NCBI GenBank assembly: GCA_934661135.1
Contig: CAKUJA010000085.1
Coordinates: forward strand, 1 to 9,021
DNA length: 9,021 nt
Source: an uncultured Oscillospiraceae bacterium
GTDB taxonomy: Bacteria; Bacillota; Clostridia; Oscillospirales; Oscillospiraceae
Reading direction: 5' to 3'
Position numbers and translations under genes: made by a program. Position 1 is the stretch's first letter. The number at the start of each line of letters is the position of its first letter. Of this stretch, positions 6,038-9,021 are shown piece after piece. The notes beneath the pieces were generated by a model. The model worked only from the letters and a program-made list of their open reading frames with translations, had not been told where the DNA came from and ran no database searches.

Positions 6038-6243
6038 GGCTGCTCCTTTCCGCCGTTGTAAAGATCGTCGATGGTGCAGTTCAGCGCCTCGGCCAGCGCC
6101 GGGAGTTGCGAGGCGCGCGGATACACGCCGCCGGTCTCCCAATTCGCAATGGCCGCCTGTGTGACGCCCATAATCTCTGCGAGCTGCTTTTGCGACAGGC
6201 CCGCTTCGACACGCTTGGATTTGATACCGTTAATGTTAATCAC
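6034..6243 (-). CDS. Cro-like XRE regulator, first gene of leftward operon
   Basis: A 69-aa protein that is essentially one XRE/Cro-C1 domain: IKSKRVEAGLSQKQLAEIMGVTQAAIANWETGGVYPRASQLPALAEALNCTIDDLY. It is the first gene behind the consensus leftward promoter and divergent from the CI-like repressor, the classical cro position. The start is uncertain. GTG at 6243 gives the usual length, but the only ribosome site, AGAAGGTGA, overlaps that GTG and would better serve an ATT codon at 6234 (5 nt spacing). No ATG is present. Expected role: binding the operators between the two promoters and tipping the switch to induction. The domain is certain; the Cro role is inferred from position. Confidence 0.88.
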   Translation of the reverse strand: MININGIKSKRVEAGLSQKQLAEIMGVTQAAIANWETGGVYPRASQLPALAEALNCTIDDLYNGGKEQP

Positions 6244-6259
6244 CTTCTGTCTTGATTAA

Positions 6260-6278
6260 ATATAAGGTTTCTTGATAT
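6260..6278. promoter_or_regulatory. Second operator copy (O2) at the leftward start site
   Basis: A 19-bp sequence, ATATAAG-GTTT-CTTGATAT, agreeing with the perfect dyad at 6289-6307 at 15 of 19 positions. The centres are 29 bp apart. It covers about +1 to +18 of the transcript expected from the leftward promoter, so protein bound here would block initiation. A further half-site, CTTGAT, lies at 6251-6256. Confidence 0.6.
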
Positions 6279-6283
6279 TCTGG

Positions 6284-6312
6284 ATTATATATCAAGTAAC
6301 TTGATATGTCAA
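6284..6312 (-). promoter_or_regulatory. Consensus leftward promoter of the early operon
   Basis: On the minus strand TTGACA (6312-6307) and TATAAT (6289-6284) are both perfect matches and are separated by exactly 17 bp. Transcription should begin near 6277, giving a leader of about 34 nt before the Cro-like gene. It should be a strong sigma-A promoter needing repression in the lysogen, and the operator dyad fills its spacer. Confidence 0.88.
6289..6307. promoter_or_regulatory. Operator dyad (O1) between -35 and -10
   Basis: ATATCAAG-TAA-CTTGATAT, a perfect 8-bp inverted repeat around a 3-bp centre. It occupies the whole 17-bp spacer of the leftward promoter and touches both hexamers, so binding must exclude RNA polymerase. 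Size and symmetry suit a dimer of an XRE/CI-type protein; the CI-like repressor, the Cro-like protein, or both are the likely ligands. Confidence 0.8.
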
Positions 6313-6348
6313 TAGCGAAAATCAAATTTTATAAATTTTCTTTATTTT

Positions 6349-6379
6349 TTGTGGGAAAAATAAAAAAGGCTGATATAAT
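6349..6379 (+). promoter_or_regulatory. Rightward promoter of the CI-like repressor
   Basis: An extended -10, TGATATAAT (6371-6379), with a weak -35 candidate TTGTGG (6349-6354) at 19-bp spacing. The predicted start near 6386 leaves only about 12 nt before the ATG, almost all of it ribosome site. No full operator copy overlaps this promoter; only a half-site, ATCAAA, lies at 6321-6326. This suggests the repressor mainly controls the leftward side. Confidence 0.6.
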
Positions 6380-6397
6380 ATAAACGAGGTGAGGGTC

Positions 6398-6730
6398 ATG
6401 AATCGTCTGAAGCAAGTCCGTTTGAGCAAGGGGCTGAATCAAAAAGAACTGGCGGAGGCGCTGAATTTATCACAGGCAGCAATCTCCGGATACGAGACAG
6501 GGAAGTACGATCCAGGAATGAAAATCTGGAAAATGATTGCCGACTTTTTTGGCGTATCCGTCGATTACTTGATTGATGACAGCGACGACAAAAAAGAAAA
6601 CCTCACCGGAGTACCCGATGAGGTCTACAAAGTAGCAAAAGAATTTATGGAGCTTCCGCCGGATGCTCAGGCTGAGGCTCGCTCTTATCTCGCGTTTTTA
6701 AGGCAGCGATATACCCGGCAAGACGGCTAA
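6398..6730 (+). CDS. CI-like XRE repressor (short, no protease domain)
   Basis: A 110-aa protein. The ATG at 6398 is chosen over the in-frame GTG at 6389 because GAGGTGAGG (6386-6394) lies just before it. Residues 3-58 are a classical XRE/Cro-C1 HTH: LKQVRLSKGLNQKELAEALNLSQAAISGYETGKYDPG, then IADFFGVSVDYLID. After a charged linker (DDSDDKKEN) a C-terminal helix, about 73-105 (EVYKVAKEFMELPPDAQAEARSYLAFL), probably dimerises. There is no S24/LexA autocleavage domain and no ImmA-type metallopeptidase gene nearby, so RecA-driven self-cleavage is unlikely. It is divergent from the early operon and should hold it off through the 19-bp dyads. No terminator is seen after it. Confidence 0.85.
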   Translation: MNRLKQVRLSKGLNQKELAEALNLSQAAISGYETGKYDPGMKIWKMIADFFGVSVDYLIDDSDDKKENLTGVPDEVYKVAKEFMELPPDAQAEARSYLAFLRQRYTRQDG

Positions 6731-6776
6731 TTCCTTCTGGTGTCAGCGACATCAATTCTTTCAGCAGTTCTGTCAT
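6645..6776 (-). CDS. Possible 43-aa small protein antisense to the repressor 3' end
   Basis: A minus-strand frame starting MTELLKELMSLTPEGISRLA and ending HPAEAP, convergent with and overlapping the last 86 bp of the repressor gene. AAAGGA lies 10 nt before its ATG, and a perfect TATAAT is present on the minus strand at 6832-6827, without a convincing -35. The N-terminal 30 residues read as an amphipathic helix pair and the tail is proline/glutamate-rich. Against it: antisense of a helical coding stretch often looks helical too. An alternative minus-strand frame beginning at a nearby ATG (MKKKGTLWYD) ends after 24 codons. It could be a small protein or part of an antisense RNA against the repressor. 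Confidence 0.35.
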   Translation of the reverse strand: MTELLKELMSLTPEGISRLAGYIAALKTRDKSEPQPEHPAEAP

Positions 6777-6870
6777 ACCAAAGCGTTCCTTTCTTTTTCA
6801 TTTCCCTTTGTCCAGCGGTCATGTATATTATATCGCACAAAGCAACAATTTGCACACAGGAGATATGCGT

Positions 6871-7482
6871 ATGAATTACAAATGCCACACCGAAAAAAAT
6901 GGGTCTGAATTTTGGAGTTTTAACGCAGCAGGGGTTACATATCAGAATGATGATGGCGCTAGCCGACAAAAAATCATATCCGAATTGCCAACGAGTGGCT
7001 GTGTCGATGCGGTACTTGTTCCGTATGACTATAATGGAAGCCCAGCATATCATATCAAACTTGATAACAAAACAATAGGAAACGTCCCTGCAAATATTGC
7101 GGCTGTTTTTGAGCAGAAAAGTGCTTGTGGGTATCTGATGGTGATTACAACAGCTGGTGTCCATGGCGGGCCGGATAAAGTTATTGGGGATGACATTGAT
7201 GACGAGTGTGACGAGGATGACGAGCAACACTACTACGGAGTCCACCTCACAGTAAAACTGATAAGTCCATCGGAACAAAACGGGGAGGATGTGCCGACAC
7301 CGCAAGATACTCGTCGGCAACCACCAAGACAAGAATCATTCGAGCGGTCGACCGAGAACGCTGGCCGAAAAAAGGAAACATCCGCAGAAAAAGCCATTAG
7401 AATAAGACGCTTGGCAATTAAGATCGCAGCTGTTGCAATTTTAACGATTTGGATTTTGTCTAGAATCATCAATAAGTTTTGA
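6871..7482 (+). CDS. HIRAN-domain protein with C-terminal membrane anchor
   Basis: About 203 aa from ATG at 6871, 8 nt after AGGAG; an upstream in-frame ATG at 6865 has too little spacing. Residues 19-90 match the HIRAN pattern of Firmicutes proteins: AGVTYQNDDGASRQKIISEL, a strand pair around AVLVPYDYNGSPAYHIKL, then IGNVPANIAAVF. A second strand region follows (YYGVHLTVKLI, 121-131) after an acidic loop (about 107-118). A low-complexity, charged linker leads to RIRR and a single hydrophobic segment at about 181-200, with a five-residue tail, so it is probably tail-anchored facing the cytoplasm. HIRAN domains in SNF2-type enzymes bind DNA ends; stand-alone ones are uncharacterised. The gene is AT-richer than the replication operon and ends at its own terminator, which fits an acquired cargo gene. 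Domain fairly sure, function unknown. Confidence 0.72.
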   Translation: MNYKCHTEKNGSEFWSFNAAGVTYQNDDGASRQKIISELPTSGCVDAVLVPYDYNGSPAYHIKLDNKTIGNVPANIAAVFEQKSACGYLMVITTAGVHGGPDKVIGDDIDDECDEDDEQHYYGVHLTVKLISPSEQNGEDVPTPQDTRRQPPRQESFERSTENAGRKKETSAEKAIRIRRLAIKIAAVAILTIWILSRIINKF

Positions 7483-7490
7483 TGGGATCA

Positions 7491-7528
7491 CCCCGTCGTC
7501 GATCATCCCATCGACGGCGGGGCTTTTT
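7491..7528 (+). terminator. Intrinsic terminator after the HIRAN gene
   Basis: A 13-bp stem, 7491-7503 (CCCCGTCGTCGAT) with 7510-7522 (ATCGACGGCGGGG), fully paired with one G-U, closes a 6-nt loop (CATCCC) and is followed by C then TTTTT. It begins 8 nt after the HIRAN stop and isolates that gene (and the repressor transcript) from the regulator-integrase pair. Confidence 0.93.
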
Positions 7529-7534
7529 GGCCGC

Positions 7535-7559
7535 TGCAAGCGTGTGGGAGCTGCTTGCA
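7535..7559. repeat. Inverted repeat TGCAAGC / GCTTGCA
   Basis: Seven-base perfect arms (7535-7541 and 7553-7559) around 11 bp, lying just beyond the terminator and upstream of the regulator-integrase pair. No T-run follows, so an operator is more likely than a terminator. The ligand is unknown; it could be the membrane-linked XRE regulator encoded about 100 bp downstream. Confidence 0.4.
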
Positions 7560-7582
7560 AATATTAGGTTATCAGAATGTCT

Positions 7583-7632
7583 ATGGGTTTGTCGAGCCGT
7601 GACCATGGGTTTTAAGACTCACAAACATGGGT
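7583..7632 (+). repeat. Three ATGGGT repeats phased at 22 bp
   Basis: ATGGGT occurs at 7583, 7605 and 7627, exactly 22 bp (about two helical turns) apart; the first two extend to ATGGGTTT. They fill the space just before the ribosome site of the XRE-membrane gene. The third copy contains the ATG that a gene finder may choose as start, but no ribosome site precedes it. A binding array for a regulator or for integrase arm-site contacts is the inference. No clear -35/-10 pair was recognised in this intergenic stretch. Confidence 0.5.
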
Positions 7633-7656
7633 AAAATTGGAAAAGAAGGGAAAACA

Positions 7657-8103
7657 TTGAAAAAGCAACTATGGGAAATCTGCCGCGACAAAAAAGATGC
7701 CATGACACCGCGCATCACAAATCAGCAGATCGCCGAGGATACGGGACTATCCGTGAATACTGTCAGCCAGTATCTGCGAGGTGAGACGAAAAATGCACCG
7801 CTCGCGACCTTCGGGCCAATCTGTCGGATGCTCGGTGTGTCCGTGGATGAATATCTCGGGATTGCTCGCTCAACGGAAATAGAAACGCACCTGTCAGACA
7901 AATTGGACGCGGCCGAAAACTTGAACAGCATTTATGTAAAATCAATCCAGAAGAAAGACGCGATGATCATGGTGCTGCTCCTGATCGTGCTGGCTACAAT
8001 GGCCGCCCTGATCATCGACATCGCAAGTCCGACAGTTGGCTGGATAAGAGACGCGGCCTCGGACTATAAGGCGACGCAGCAGTTGACGAGGGTACTGCTA
8101 TGA
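7657..8103 (+). CDS. XRE regulator with C-terminal transmembrane segment
   Basis: About 148 aa. I prefer TTG at 7657, with AAGAAGGG 6 nt upstream, over ATG at 7627, which has no ribosome site. Residues 4-67 hold an XRE HTH: ITNQQIAEDTGLSVNTVSQYLRGETKNAP, then FGPICRMLGVSVDEYLGI. A polar helical linker (about 70-100) leads to a strong hydrophobic segment at about 102-121 (AMIMVLLLIVLATMAALIID), then a short amphipathic tail. This predicts a membrane-tethered DNA-binding protein with the HTH in the cytoplasm. The stop overlaps the integrase ATG (ATGA), so the two are co-translated and the protein is well placed to control integrase expression or sense the envelope. Similar HTH-TM genes occur in Firmicutes elements, but I know of no assigned function. 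Confidence 0.75.
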   Translation: MKKQLWEICRDKKDAMTPRITNQQIAEDTGLSVNTVSQYLRGETKNAPLATFGPICRMLGVSVDEYLGIARSTEIETHLSDKLDAAENLNSIYVKSIQKKDAMIMVLLLIVLATMAALIIDIASPTVGWIRDAASDYKATQQLTRVLL

Positions 8104-9021
8104 TCTGCCGAAAATGTAAACAAGACGTTCCGGACGGCCCGTTCTGTTCCCAGTGCGGCGCGAAGCAGGAGAGACCAGAACGAAGACCAAAAGCACGGGG
8201 GAATGGCACCGGCAGTGTCTACAAGCTGCCAAATGGTACGTGGCGCGCTGTTGCCACGCTCGGTTATATTCCCGGCCAGGACGGGAAGCCTATGCGCCGG
8301 ACGAGAACAAAGAGCGGCTTCAAAACAAAGCGCGAAGCGCAGGAGTATATCCCGCAGCTCCGCGTCCAGCTGTCTGCCTTGTCAGCGAACATCACATTCC
8401 GGCAGATCTATGAAAAATGGGAGGCCGAGCACGAAAAGGACGTAAAGGCCAGCACAATGAATTGCTACAAGGCCGCCTACAAATACTATGAACCGATCTG
8501 GTTTGCGAAAATGGCCGATTTAAAGACGGCGGCATTGCAGGCCTGCCTGGATGCCTGTCCGAAGGGGCGCCGGACGCAGGAGAACATGAAGGCACTGGGG
8601 ACGATGTTATTCCGCTACGCCATGCGCGACGACGTCGTCAGCAAGAATTATGCGGAGCTGCTCCGTGTGGGCGGAGAAACGCAGGCCGGCCGCGAACCGT
8701 TTACCGATGAGGAACTCGAAAAAATGAAAAAAGCCGTCGGCACAGTGCCAAGGATCGAGCTTGTGCTCATCCTGTGTTACACCGGCTTCCGGCTTGAGGA
8801 GCTGCTCCAGCTTCAAGACACAGATCTCCATTATGACGAGGTCAACCAGAGCTATTATTTTGTCGGCGGCGAAAAGACTGAGGCCGGCATGCACCGCATT
8901 GTGGCCATTAGCCCTAAAATCATTGACTATGTGCTGCAATGGGAAAAGCCAGGGTTTATCTTTTCCGAGGACGGGAAGAAGGTGCAGCAGAAAAAATTCC
9001 GCCAGAAATGGTATTACCCGG
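8100..9021 (+). CDS. int: Tyrosine site-specific integrase, partial (5' part)
   Basis: Open from ATG at 8100 to the window edge, 307 residues with no stop. GAGGG lies 7 nt before the ATG, and the start overlaps the previous gene as ATGA. An N-terminal zinc ribbon (C3, C6, C16, C19) precedes an arm-binding domain of the AP2-like type (about 35-90: GNGTGSVYKLPNGTWRAVATL, then KSGFKTKREAQEYI). The SAM-like core-binding domain spans about 100-190 (ITFRQIYEKWEAEH). The catalytic domain starts near PFTDEELEKM; R231 in TGFRLEELL is the first catalytic arginine and K259 in GGEKTEAGMHRIV the catalytic lysine. The H-x-x-R and tyrosine motifs must lie beyond the edge. It should catalyse integration and, with the Xis-like protein, excision. 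The attachment site is probably just past its 3' end, outside the window. Confidence 0.93.
   Translation, partial: MICRKCKQDVPDGPFCSQCGAKQERPERRPKARGNGTGSVYKLPNGTWRAVATLGYIPGQDGKPMRRTRTKSGFKTKREAQEYIPQLRVQLSALSANITFRQIYEKWEAEHEKDVKASTMNCYKAAYKYYEPIWFAKMADLKTAALQACLDACPKGRRTQENMKALGTMLFRYAMRDDVVSKNYAELLRVGGETQAGREPFTDEELEKMKKAVGTVPRIELVLILCYTGFRLEELLQLQDTDLHYDEVNQSYYFVGGEKTEAGMHRIVAISPKIIDYVLQWEKPGFIFSEDGKKVQQKKFRQKWYYP

Noticed and set aside
6321..6345. AT-rich inverted stretch near AAATTTTATAAATTT as a third operator
   Set aside because: Symmetry is imperfect and it does not match the 19-bp operator consensus; likely just AT-rich promoter DNA.
6727..7332. Minus-strand open frame of 201 codons opposite the HIRAN gene
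   Set aside because: No ribosome site or family resemblance. The plus-strand frame has AGGAG, a domain pattern, a membrane anchor and a terminator directly after it.
1..9021. CRISPR arrays, tRNA or rRNA genes, insertion sequences
   Set aside because: No regularly spaced identical repeats with unique spacers, no cloverleaf or rRNA-like segments, and no transposase or terminal inverted repeats were seen on either strand.

Overview
The window looks like the lysogeny, regulation and replication end of a temperate phage or a related integrative element in a GC-rich Firmicute, most likely a gut Clostridia/Oscillospiraceae-type host. That host call is an inference from strong AAAGGAGG-type ribosome sites, TTG/GTG starts, GC-rich coding in the replication genes and the protein families present. 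No structural, packaging or transfer genes lie in the window, so phage versus ICE/IME cannot be decided. The ParA and PcfK/PcfJ-like genes leave a phage-plasmid or conjugative relative possible.

Layout. Bases 1-6243 are one leftward (minus-strand) operon. In transcription order it holds a Cro-like XRE regulator, a 39-aa single-pass membrane peptide, an excisionase-like HTH protein, a second XRE-type regulator, an unlisted 45-aa small protein, a replication initiator, a DnaB-type helicase, a ParA ATPase, a DUF3102 coiled-coil protein, a PcfK-like protein and a zinc-ribbon protein resembling the N-terminus of PcfJ. Many junctions are ATGA/TTGA-type overlaps. Bases 6244-6397 are a divergent control region: a perfect-consensus leftward promoter (TTGACA, 17 bp, TATAAT) with a dyad operator exactly filling its spacer and a second operator copy at the predicted start site. 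A rightward extended -10 promoter drives a short CI-like repressor without a protease domain.

To the right on the plus strand are a HIRAN-domain protein with a C-terminal membrane anchor, a strong intrinsic terminator, an intergenic stretch with three ATGGGT repeats phased at 22 bp, an XRE regulator with a membrane segment, and a tyrosine integrase with an N-terminal zinc ribbon. The integrase is coupled to the XRE gene by an ATGA overlap and runs off the right edge.

The most notable non-coding signals lie inside genes. The initiator gene carries three dyad-symmetric iterons next to a 54-bp AT-rich tract, the arrangement of a lambda-type origin within its own initiator gene. The DUF3102 gene, directly downstream of parA, contains a perfect 28-bp palindrome that could be a centromere-like site. 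A working model: repression at the leftward promoter keeps the replication/partition operon silent. On induction the initiator melts the internal origin and loads the element's own helicase, ParA with DUF3102 may segregate the replicating form, and Xis-like plus integrase excise the element.
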